A stretch of 64,000 nt of DNA. Source: Acidovorax sp. RAC01. Its GTDB lineage: Bacteria > Pseudomonadota > Gammaproteobacteria > Burkholderiales > Burkholderiaceae_C. Below are positions 40,466-48,683 of the stretch, in pieces. The position numbers and the translations under genes are program-made. The stretch is taken from NCBI RefSeq assembly GCF_001714725.1, contig NZ_CP016447.1, forward strand, positions 3,157,501 through 3,221,500, read 5' to 3'. The notes under the pieces were generated by a model. That model saw only the letters and a list, made by a program, of their open reading frames with translations, was not told where the DNA came from and searched no databases. Every line of letters starts with the position of its first letter. Position 1 is the first letter of the stretch.

Positions 40466-41377
40466 TTAGTCCGTTTTTGCCCTCAGGATCGACAGCCACT
40501 TCAAGGGATTGAAGCCGGTGACGAGGCCCGTGGCCGCCAGCACCAGCGCGCCGCCCCAGAACATGCCCGGGCCCAGCGTTTCCCCCAGAAAGATGTGGCC
40601 CCACGCCACCCCGAACAAGGGGATCATGAACGCCGAGCTCATGGTCGCCACCGGGGGCACCTGGGCGAGTACGCGCAGGTTCAGCCAGTACGCGAATCCC
40701 GACGTGACGATCCCCATCACGGCTACGGCAGCCAGCGCTCCGGGTGTGAAGCGGGCGTCCGGCATGCTCCAGGCGGCGCCGGGTGCCAGCAAGATCAGCG
40801 CCGCAGCGTGGATGCCAGCGGCAATGGAAAGCGGCGACATGCGTGTGGTTGCGCGCTTCATCCAGGTGGTGGACACGCCGTAGCAGGCGGCAGCCACCAC
40901 GCTGGCGAGGGCTGCGAGCAGCAGTGAGGGCGTGGGCTCCACGGGGCCCAGTTGAACGATCAGGGCAACCCCTGCGAATCCGCAAAGACAACCCAACGCC
41001 TTGGTGGCGGTCAGTGTGTCTTCCTTCATCCACGCAGCGGCAATCACGCCAAACGGTACCGCCATGGTGTTGAGCAGCGAGCTGTAGCCCGCCGGCAGAT
41101 GCAGCGCGGCCCACGCATAAAGCAGGAAAGGCACCGCAACGGTGAGCGTGCCTAAGCCTACCAATTCGCGCCAATGACGCCAGGGCCAGCGTTCGTTCGC
41201 CAGGCGCATGATCGCCATCAGGGTGAGAGTTGCCAGGGCAATACGCAATGCCGCCATGACGTTTGGGCCCAGCACAGGGCTGGCAATGCGTATGAAGAGG
41301 AAGGACGCGCCCCACAGGGCCGAGAGCAGCATCAGCTGCAGGAAATGGCGGGTTTTCACCCCTGTATTGTCGACCAT
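40466..41377 (-). CDS. EamA/DMT family transporter
   Basis: The 303-residue inner-membrane protein has ten hydrophobic helices in two similar halves (duplicated EamA domains), with LLSALWGASFLFIRI at the start and PPVATMSSAFMIPLFGVAWG in the second half. It likely exports a metabolite; the substrate cannot be read. An ATG at 41377 was chosen over an upstream one because it gives the normal short cytoplasmic start. Confidence 0.88.
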   Translation of the reverse strand: MVDNTGVKTRHFLQLMLLSALWGASFLFIRIASPVLGPNVMAALRIALATLTLMAIMRLANERWPWRHWRELVGLGTLTVAVPFLLYAWAALHLPAGYSSLLNTMAVPFGVIAAAWMKEDTLTATKALGCLCGFAGVALIVQLGPVEPTPSLLLAALASVVAAACYGVSTTWMKRATTRMSPLSIAAGIHAAALILLAPGAAWSMPDARFTPGALAAVAVMGIVTSGFAYWLNLRVLAQVPPVATMSSAFMIPLFGVAWGHIFLGETLGPGMFWGGALVLAATGLVTGFNPLKWLSILRAKTD

Positions 41378-41509
41378 CGACCGCTGGGGATCGACGCAAC
41401 GCCTGGGAACTGCCATGGGAGGTTTCGCGCGCAGCAAGTGCGCGCTGCGCCCGTCTTTACAGTCTGGCGCGTATGGCCACGAGTTGCGGCCGCCCGCGAA
41501 ACACGGTGG

Positions 41510-41959
41510 CTACTTGCGCACCTCGTCCACCATCGCCCGGAAGTCATCGATGTCCTCGAAGCTCCGGTACACGCTGGCAAAGCGGATGTAGGCCACCTTG
41601 TCCAGTTTCTTCAACTCGCGCATCACCAGTTCGCCGATGCGGCTGGACAGGACTTCGCGCTGCCCCAGGTTGAGCAGCTTTTCTTCGATGCGTTCAATCG
41701 CACCGTCGATCTGTTCGGTGCTCACCGGGCGCTTGCGGAGCGCCAGGTTGAAGGACGCCATCAGCTTGGCGCGCTCGTATTCGATCCGTCGGCCGTCCTT
41801 CTTGACGATGGCCGGAAAGTTCACTTCGGGCCGCTCATAGGTTGTGAAGCGCTTGTCACACGCACCGCACTGGCGTCGGCGCCTGATGAAGACCCCGTCT
41901 TCGGAAACCCGTGTTTCGACGACTTGCGTCTCCAGGTGTCCGCAGAAGGGGCATTTCAT
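41510..41959 (-). CDS. nrdR: Transcriptional repressor NrdR
   Basis: The 149-residue repressor of ribonucleotide reductase genes has an N-terminal zinc ribbon (Cys3, Cys6, Cys31, Cys34) and an ATP-cone domain (about 49-139, P-A-I-V-K-K-D-G-R). It senses ATP/dATP. It starts 14 nt after glyA and is its operon partner, a common pairing. No NrdR box is seen in this window. Confidence 0.97.
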   Translation of the reverse strand: MKCPFCGHLETQVVETRVSEDGVFIRRRRQCGACDKRFTTYERPEVNFPAIVKKDGRRIEYERAKLMASFNLALRKRPVSTEQIDGAIERIEEKLLNLGQREVLSSRIGELVMRELKKLDKVAYIRFASVYRSFEDIDDFRAMVDEVRK

Positions 41960-41973
41960 GGGGGCGCCCGGGC

Positions 41974-43218
<1,245 letters not shown>

Positions 43219-43244
43219 GATGTGGCAGTCCTATGAACTTGTGT

Positions 43245-43259
43245 CCCTTGAAACAAGGG
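43245..43259 (-). promoter_or_regulatory. Hairpin between riboswitch and glyA start
   Basis: CCCTTG-TTT-CAAGGG forms a perfect hairpin directly after the aptamer's last motif and 26 nt before the ATG. It has no T-run. It may be part of the expression platform, competing with aptamer pairing GGGCAGCCC, but this is inference. Confidence 0.45.
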
Positions 43260-43358
43260 CTGCCCAGGCGAACGGCTGAACACAAAGGCCTGACGCCTTC
43301 GCGGCACGCTCCCCAGTGGTTTGCAAGAAGCAGGTTCTCGCCGGTTTCCACGTCAGCG
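43259..43358 (-). ncRNA. ZTP (pfl) riboswitch in the glyA leader
   Basis: On the minus strand the leader reads ACCGGCGAGAAC, a variable hairpin, AACCACTGGGGAGCG (near 43307-43322), GTGCCGC, a linker, and then CGCCTGGGCA (43261-43270). These are, in order, the hallmark segments of the pfl/ZTP aptamer, which I recall as GGCGA, ACCRCCGGGGAGCG and CCGCCTGGGCA. ACGT (43350-43353) can pair with GCGT (43306-43309) as P1. It ends 40 nt before glyA, a known target of this class. Identification is by eye and not modelled. Confidence 0.85.
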
Positions 43359-43485
43359 GCAATGCCCGCAGGGCATAGCGCCTATCGCCAGTCGCGTACC
43401 CCTCAAGTGTAGCCGAGGCGGCTGATCCAGGGCGGTCGGCTCGCTGCTCAGCAACTGACGCACACCAGGTGCCTGCACGATGGGA

Positions 43486-44334
43486 TTACGAAGCGTCGAG
43501 CAGAGCTACCTTGTCACTCGGGGTTGCGGGCGCTGCCGGTGCTGCGGCGGGTATCGATGCGGGCACGGATTGCGGTGGCGCCTGGGTCGACAGTGTTGGT
43601 GGCGGAGACAGTGGCACGCTGCGGCCGCCCGCCACCTGGAGCAGACGGAGGTGTTCGGCCATCACCTTTGCAACGTAACCGCCGTCATCCGGGTTGTTGG
43701 CTGCACCCACGTAGTACCGCAGCCCACCTTCGACCGAACCGGCCCGGGCTATGCATTCCTGCAGCACCTTCACGCCGACACGGAGATTGGTCACGGGGTC
43801 GAACGCGGCAAAGTGACCGCCGAAGTTTTCATATTTCTCGGTGTGAACCGTGGTCATCACCTGCATCAACCCCTGGGCGCCGACGGCACTCTGTGCAAAA
43901 GGGTTGAAGCTCGATTCAACGGCCATGATGGCCAGAATCAGCGTGGGATCAATCTTGGAGCGAGCGCCGATCTCATACGCCTCTGCAACCAGCACGCTCA
44001 GCGGTTCGGCCGCGACGCGGTACTTTTTGCTCAGCCAGAAGGCCACTGCGGCCTGTTGCTTGGGCAAGTCCTTGGGGTTGGCGGCGGTGGCCCGGCCGCT
44101 GGCCTCGGGCTCGATCGGCATGCCGACCATTTCCACCTGGCGCTCCCGCAGCCACGTCATCAGCTGTTCTTCGCCTGCCTGGCGCAGGTCATCTCGTGCC
44201 GTCAGCATGATCACAACGAACGCGACAGCAAGGCCGATCAGCGCAAAGCTGTTGTGGGTGATCTCTATAAATCCTTCCACCACGTCCGTGGCAAAGGTTC
44301 GGAAACCGCGAAGTATGGTTCCTGACGCTGTCAT
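43486..44334 (-). CDS. Membrane-anchored lytic transglycosylase (SLT domain)
   Basis: The 282-residue protein is anchored by one helix (about 30-46) and has a periplasmic SLT domain (about 115-235) that cuts peptidoglycan glycan strands. Catalytic Glu140 is in MAVESSFNPFAQS, followed by GAQGLMQVM and a later NLRVGVKVLQE. The C-terminus (about 240-282) is Pro/Ala/Ser-rich. AGGAGAG precedes the ATG at 44334. It is a stand-alone gene. Confidence 0.9.
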   Translation of the reverse strand: MTASGTILRGFRTFATDVVEGFIEITHNSFALIGLAVAFVVIMLTARDDLRQAGEEQLMTWLRERQVEMVGMPIEPEASGRATAANPKDLPKQQAAVAFWLSKKYRVAAEPLSVLVAEAYEIGARSKIDPTLILAIMAVESSFNPFAQSAVGAQGLMQVMTTVHTEKYENFGGHFAAFDPVTNLRVGVKVLQECIARAGSVEGGLRYYVGAANNPDDGGYVAKVMAEHLRLLQVAGGRSVPLSPPPTLSTQAPPQSVPASIPAAAPAAPATPSDKVALLDAS

Positions 44335-44639
44335 AGCTCTCCTTTCTGAGGCCCCGCCCTCATCCCGGAGCAGCCTGAGTGGCCGCCAGGGTGGACGAAA
44401 AGCCTGGATTGGTACGCCATCAAAACTACAGGCGGCACGTCGATGGCGTGCTTGCAACCTCGTTTGAATTAGCCGGTGGGGTCGGCAGCGATTGGGGTTT
44501 CTACTGGCCCGTCGCAGGGCAGGCGGATTCTAGGAGGTGTCTTAATGCACAGTCAATACTATCAATGCTATTTGATATGCATTTTTATCCTATAAAAACC
44601 GTTTGGTTACCTTCTGCCAGGGTTCGTCCCCTAGAGGTC

Positions 44640-44947
44640 TGCGGGGCAAAATTCGAGCAATCGGGGCACCGTGGGCGATTGGAAAATTACCTTGGCCCCG
44701 TTTGCGCCGTTTTGTTAAGGTATGGGTGCCTGTTGATCAGGCGACGCCATCGATACGATGTTCCCGTCCCGGCATTCAGTGCGGTGACGCAGCAGCACCC
44801 GATGCGATGGCAACCCCAAGGAGGCAATCCCTTGCCTCCGCGCAGCCGGACCTTTACCCTCCGGACTGCGGCAGATGGCAAAGACCGTTGTGTCAGCCGT
44901 CAAGCCCGGTAGATGTGCATTGCATGTCCACCGGGCTTTCTTGTTTC
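44640..44947 (+). ncRNA. Candidate structured small RNA 1
   Basis: The segment ends in a terminator and contains two well-formed hairpins just before it: GGAGGCAA-TCCC-TTGCCTCC (44820-44839) and GCAGCCGGA...TCCGG-A-CTGC (44842-44869). Upstream is a possible weak promoter (TTGGCC at 44692, TAAGGT at 44716). I do not recognise it; it does not read as 6S, SRP, RNase P or tmRNA. The 5' end is uncertain. Confidence 0.35.
44902..44947 (+). terminator. Intrinsic terminator within the gene-free region
   Basis: The perfect 9-bp stem AAGCCCGGT with ACCGGGCTT, enclosing a smaller hairpin, is followed by TCTTGTTT. Confidence 0.72.
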
Positions 44948-45147
44948 TGGCGAGCGCTATGCCTTTTCGCCCCGAATGTGTCCGTGAGAAACATGCGAAA
45001 CCGGGGATTGAGAAGACCATCCAGCAGCAGCGGCGACCGCACACTTTCGCGATGTCTTATGGCTTGGCATGCCTGCCAGCAAGGCGGATCACGGACTTGC
45101 CGCATGCCGTGGCTGCCCGGCGCTCTGGGACGCTCCGCATATATATA

Positions 45148-45279
45148 GATAATGCAGGGTGTACCTTGTACTGTTTTTGCCCGCCAGGCATGACGCGCGC
45201 CTCGCGATGCTCGTGCCTGGTAGCTGCAGACTGCCCCCTTGGCCGATTCCGGCCAATGGGCCGGTCGGCTTTGATTTTT
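45148..45279 (+). ncRNA. Candidate small RNA 2 with promoter and terminator
   Basis: TAGATAAT at 45146-45153 is a good -10; a start near 45160 would give an RNA of about 120 nt. It would hold a hairpin CCAGGCA...TGCCTGG (45184-45220) and end at the terminator 45242-45279 (GCCGA/TCGGC plus CCGGCC/GGCCGG around AATG, then TTTGATTTTT). It could equally be a leader of the DUF349 gene. No -35 is clear. Confidence 0.4.
45242..45279 (+). terminator. Intrinsic terminator-like hairpin
   Basis: The two-part stem GCCGA-(TT)-CCGGCC / GGCCGG-TCGGC with a 4-nt loop is followed by TTTGATTTTT. Confidence 0.72.
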
Positions 45280-45314
45280 GAGCCTGGACGCCCGTCAACA
45301 CGGTGACCCGGCGG

Positions 45315-45344
45315 GCGCCAGACAGCTTCTGGTCTGGCGCGTTT
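45315..45344 (+). terminator. Terminator-like hairpin just before the DUF349 gene
   Basis: The stem GCGCCAGAC with GTCTGGCGC (9 bp, 8-nt loop) is followed by GTTTGCTATT. It ends 18 nt before the DUF349 start codon, so it would lie in that gene's leader unless transcription starts after it. Confidence 0.65.
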
Positions 45345-45361
45345 GCTATTCCCTTGGATCC

Positions 45362-48136
45362 ATGTTTCCCTTTCTCTCCCGCAACAAAATGTCTGACGCA
45401 CCCGAAGTGAATCCGGCCCCGGCCAAATCCCACGAGCCGCATCCGCTGGATGCTATGACCGGAGGCGCTTTTTCGGCCGCCACGTCTGGCGAGCGTGCCT
45501 CGCGCATCCGGGATTGGCTGGCGACACAACCTGCCTTGGAGCAGCTGCAGGAAGTGTTCAAGGAGCTGAGCGGGCGCGACAAGGGGGCTGCCCGTGCCGT
45601 ACGCGAGCGACTTGATGAGATTCGCCGTGCCAAGGGCCAGGAGGCCATCGCCGCCGAGTGGGCCGACAAGGCCCAGGCGCTGCTTGCCGCCCCCAAGCTG
45701 AACATTGCAGATGCCCTTGCATGGCAGCGTGATGCCGCCAAGGCCGGAGCACCGCTGTCGCGTGAACCGCTCTCGCAGCTCAAGGTCCAGCTGGCTGATC
45801 GCGTCAAGGTGATCGAGGATCTGCAGCACCGTGTTCAGGTGCAGCGAGAGGCGGCTGTGCTCCTGGCGCAGCGCATTGAAGTGTTGTCGACCAAGCCCTG
45901 GCGTGATGCGCAGGCTGCGCTCGAAATGCTGGGTGCCGATGTGGCCCGCTGGCAGCAGCAGGCGGATGACTTGGCAAGCGATGGCAGCTGGGCTAGCGTG
46001 GATGCGCGCTTTCCGCCTTTGCTGGATGCATCGCGCGTACAGCTTCTCGTGGTGTGGGACGCTTTCCAGCCCGCCGTAGCCCAGGCCGTACTCGCTGCCG
46101 AAGATACCAGCGCACCTTTGCCACCGGTACCCGTCTGGGCCGATGAGCTGCGCGCCGCGCGTGGCCTGCCGCCAGAAGCTGGTAGCAATGGTGGCGCCGA
46201 GGCTGCTGCAGGCAAGCCCGCGCGCGCGCCAAAACCACGGGTGTCCCCGGAGGCGGTCGAAAAATCCATGCAGGCTGTGCGTGAAGCGCTTGCCACCCTC
46301 GAGCGTGAAACCGCGGAAGGCCATGGCAAGGCCAGCGTTGGCGCTGCAGCGGCTCTGCGCGCCGTGCTAAAGCAGCACGGCAAGAACATCGACCAGACCC
46401 TCGAGCACCAGGTACATGCTGCGCTGGTGGCGGCCGGTGAGCTGGAGGGCTGGCAGCGCTGGGGCGCAGATCAGGTGCGCGAGGAGTTGGTTGCCAAGGC
46501 GGAAGCACTGCTCAACCGCCCTGAAGGGCAGGCGCTAGGGGGCCGCAAGATGCAGGAGACCCTGCGGAGCCTGCGCGAACAGTGGAAGAAGGCAGACCAG
46601 AGCGGTGCGCCCAATCATGCGCTGTGGAAGAAGTTTGATGAGGCCTGCAATGCGGCGCACAAGGTTGTCGAAGCGTGGCTTGACCGCATTCGCGCTGAGG
46701 CCGCCGAGCACAAGACGCAGCGCCTGGCGCTGATCGAGGAGGTCAAGGCGTGGGCCCAGGAGCACGCAGCGTCGGGCGACTGGAAGGGCATCAACCGGGC
46801 CCTGCATCAGTTTGGCGACCGCTGGCGCGACGGCGGGCATGTCGGCGAGAAGATCTTCGCGGAGCTGCAACCCTTGTGGAAGCAGGCGATCAGCGCGGCC
46901 GCAGCGCCATTTGAAGCCGCCCAGAAGGAAAGCCTGGCCCGTCGCCACGCCATGATCGACGAGGCCGTGGCCTTGGGCGCGGCACCCACGCTGCGCATTG
47001 ATGCCGTCAAGGCGCTGCAGCAGCGCTGGCAGGCAGAGGCGCAGACGGTTCCGCTGGACCGCAAGCACGAGCAAAAGCTGTGGGATGCCTTCCGCAAGCC
47101 CATTGATGAGGCATTCAACCGCAAGTCTGCGGACCGCGACCGTGCGGTGACCGAACTGAGCGCGCGTGACAAGGTGGTGCTGGAGGCATCGAAAGCCCTT
47201 GAGGCAGCCAACGCATCGGGCGATGCGCAGCAGATTCGTGCGGCCATGCAGGCCCTGGAGGCCGCCCTGCGCGGTCAGGCCCAGGCAGCCGAGGCGGTAG
47301 CCACGGCGCGCCGTGATGAGCAGCAGGCTGTTGCGGCCGCAGGTGACGCCAAGCCCGTACATGCCCCTGCAGAGGGTGCTGATGCCGCGGCTGCCGTTGA
47401 GGGGGGCGACGATGTGAATGCGCCCGCAGCCGCACCGGCACCGGCACCGGCACCCAAGCCAAGCCGTCCTGTGGTGGCCGTCCGTGGAGATGACCGCCCC
47501 GGCATGAAAAAAGACGCGCCTGCGCCGGCAGGTCGTGGCACCCGCCCTGGCGAGCGCCGCGATGGCCGGCCAGGTGACCGCGATGCTGGCCGTGGTGCGC
47601 GCCCCGACAGTCGCACGGGCGATCGCCCGGACCGGGGGGGGCGATATGGCGACCGGCCGGCATTTGAAGACCGCGGTCCGCGTCTGGGCGATACGGCTTT
47701 CCGTGCACAACGCGACGCCATGGAGCACGCGCAGTTGGCCTTGAAGAAGCTTGCGGCACAGGCCCATGGCGAGGCGCTTACCCAGTTGCTGACGGCGTGG
47801 GAAAAGCGCGATCCGTCCCAGCTGCCCGGTACGCAGGAGCTGGGCTCAGGTGTGACGCCTGCCGTGCGCGCCGCCTGGGCCCAGGCGCTGTCGGCACCTC
47901 CGAAGGCGGATGCCGCTGAAGCGCTGCTGCGCCTGGAGATGGCGGCCGATGCACCGACGCCCGCTGAGCACATCTCGGCGCGACGCATGCTGCAGCTGCA
48001 GTTGCTCACGCGCCGCAACGACCCTGCACCGGCCCAGACCTGGGGGCAGGATGCTGCGCGCGTTCTGGCCAGTGCCAGTGACGCGAGCAATGCCCGTCGT
48101 CTTCAAAACGCGCTCAAGGTGCTTTTGCGCAAATAG
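45362..48136 (+). CDS. Large DUF349 repeat protein with an RG-rich segment
   Basis: The 924-residue protein is mostly helical, with several DUF349 repeats (about 330-640; e.g. ALWKKFDEACNAAHKVVE and KLWDAFRKPIDEAFNRK) rich in Ala, Lys and Glu. A low-complexity segment (about 695-785) has an APAPAPAPKP run, then many RG, RPGD and GDRPDRGG units, like RNA-binding disordered tails. A last helical domain closes the protein. Start: ATG at 45362; an ATG at 45389 is possible. The family has no firm function. No signal or membrane segment is seen, so it is cytoplasmic. A terminator follows. Confidence 0.8.
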   Translation: MFPFLSRNKMSDAPEVNPAPAKSHEPHPLDAMTGGAFSAATSGERASRIRDWLATQPALEQLQEVFKELSGRDKGAARAVRERLDEIRRAKGQEAIAAEWADKAQALLAAPKLNIADALAWQRDAAKAGAPLSREPLSQLKVQLADRVKVIEDLQHRVQVQREAAVLLAQRIEVLSTKPWRDAQAALEMLGADVARWQQQADDLASDGSWASVDARFPPLLDASRVQLLVVWDAFQPAVAQAVLAAEDTSAPLPPVPVWADELRAARGLPPEAGSNGGAEAAAGKPARAPKPRVSPEAVEKSMQAVREALATLERETAEGHGKASVGAAAALRAVLKQHGKNIDQTLEHQVHAALVAAGELEGWQRWGADQVREELVAKAEALLNRPEGQALGGRKMQETLRSLREQWKKADQSGAPNHALWKKFDEACNAAHKVVEAWLDRIRAEAAEHKTQRLALIEEVKAWAQEHAASGDWKGINRALHQFGDRWRDGGHVGEKIFAELQPLWKQAISAAAAPFEAAQKESLARRHAMIDEAVALGAAPTLRIDAVKALQQRWQAEAQTVPLDRKHEQKLWDAFRKPIDEAFNRKSADRDRAVTELSARDKVVLEASKALEAANASGDAQQIRAAMQALEAALRGQAQAAEAVATARRDEQQAVAAAGDAKPVHAPAEGADAAAAVEGGDDVNAPAAAPAPAPAPKPSRPVVAVRGDDRPGMKKDAPAPAGRGTRPGERRDGRPGDRDAGRGARPDSRTGDRPDRGGRYGDRPAFEDRGPRLGDTAFRAQRDAMEHAQLALKKLAAQAHGEALTQLLTAWEKRDPSQLPGTQELGSGVTPAVRAAWAQALSAPPKADAAEALLRLEMAADAPTPAEHISARRMLQLQLLTRRNDPAPAQTWGQDAARVLASASDASNARRLQNALKVLLRK

Positions 48137-48156
48137 TTGGCAGGCTTGTGTACGAA

Positions 48157-48190
48157 GAACAAAGCGCCCGAAAGGGCGCTTTGTTCTTTC
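48157..48190 (+). terminator. Intrinsic terminator after the DUF349 gene
   Basis: The perfect 13-bp stem GAACAAAGCGCCC / GGGCGCTTTGTTC with a GAAA loop is followed by TTTC. Confidence 0.85.
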
Positions 48191-48262
48191 GGCCCGGTGG
48201 GCGCGAGGTAGGTCGGTGGCAAAAGGCCCATGAGGACTGCATGCCCCGGCGATGGGTTCGCC

Positions 48263-48298
48263 AAAACAAAAAAGCCGCTGCGGGTGCAGCGGCTTTTT
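48263..48298 (-). terminator. Intrinsic terminator of tRNA-Leu copy 1
   Basis: On the minus strand, stem GCCGCTGC / GCAGCGGC is followed by TTTTTTGTTTT. It lies 7 nt after the tRNA 3' end. Confidence 0.88.
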
Positions 48299-48304
48299 GA
48301 TGTT

Positions 48305-48389
<85 letters not shown>

Positions 48390-48406
48390 TTTCAGATAAG
48401 CCTCGA

Positions 48407-48412
48407 ATTATA
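48407..48412 (-). promoter_or_regulatory. -10 box of tRNA-Leu copy 1
   Basis: TATAAT on the minus strand lies 17 nt upstream of the mature tRNA 5' end. No good -35 was found at 16-18 nt spacing. Confidence 0.55.
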
Positions 48413-48508
48413 GGACAGGAAACTCGGGCTTCAGAAGGTTTTGGCGAATTTTTATGCGCGCCTGCATGCGTTCTTGGGAGCTTGCAATTCGCCTTCAAGA
48501 CGTCCGGA

Positions 48509-48540
48509 AACAAAAAAGCCGCGGTCAAAAGACTGCGGCC
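48509..48540 (-). terminator. Intrinsic terminator of tRNA-Leu copy 2
   Basis: On the minus strand, stem GCCGCAGTC / GACCGCGGC (one G-T pair) with a TTTT loop is followed by TTTTTTG. It separates the two tRNA genes. Confidence 0.85.
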
Positions 48541-48579
48541 TGGATATTTGTGAAAACCGCGATGGGTTCTCGTTAAACT

Positions 48580-48664
<85 letters not shown>

Positions 48665-48683
48665 ATTTCAGGAAAGTCTTAGA

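Larger units (their letters stand above)
44335..45361. other. Gene-free 1 kb region with structured RNA signals
   Basis: No convincing protein gene is found in these 1027 nt. A degenerate AT-rich stretch at 44551-44600 may be a worn repeat copy. Beyond it are a series of hairpins and three separate intrinsic-terminator-like structures (44902-44947, 45242-45279, 45315-45344), listed below. This is more structure than a simple promoter region needs. Confidence 0.7.

Noticed and set aside
44551..44600. A ninth copy of the AT-rich element
   Set aside because: GCTATTTGATATGCATTTTT resembles one half of the element, but the GCGCTAGAG and GGCCA tail parts are missing, so it is too degenerate to call.
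44640..44947. 6S, SRP or RNase P RNA in the gene-free region
   Set aside because: None of the conserved core segments of these RNAs could be read; the region stays an unassigned candidate.
44439..45306. Small proteins of 140-180 residues in the gene-free region
   Set aside because: The open frames have no ribosome sites or recognisable domains and run across the terminator-like hairpins.
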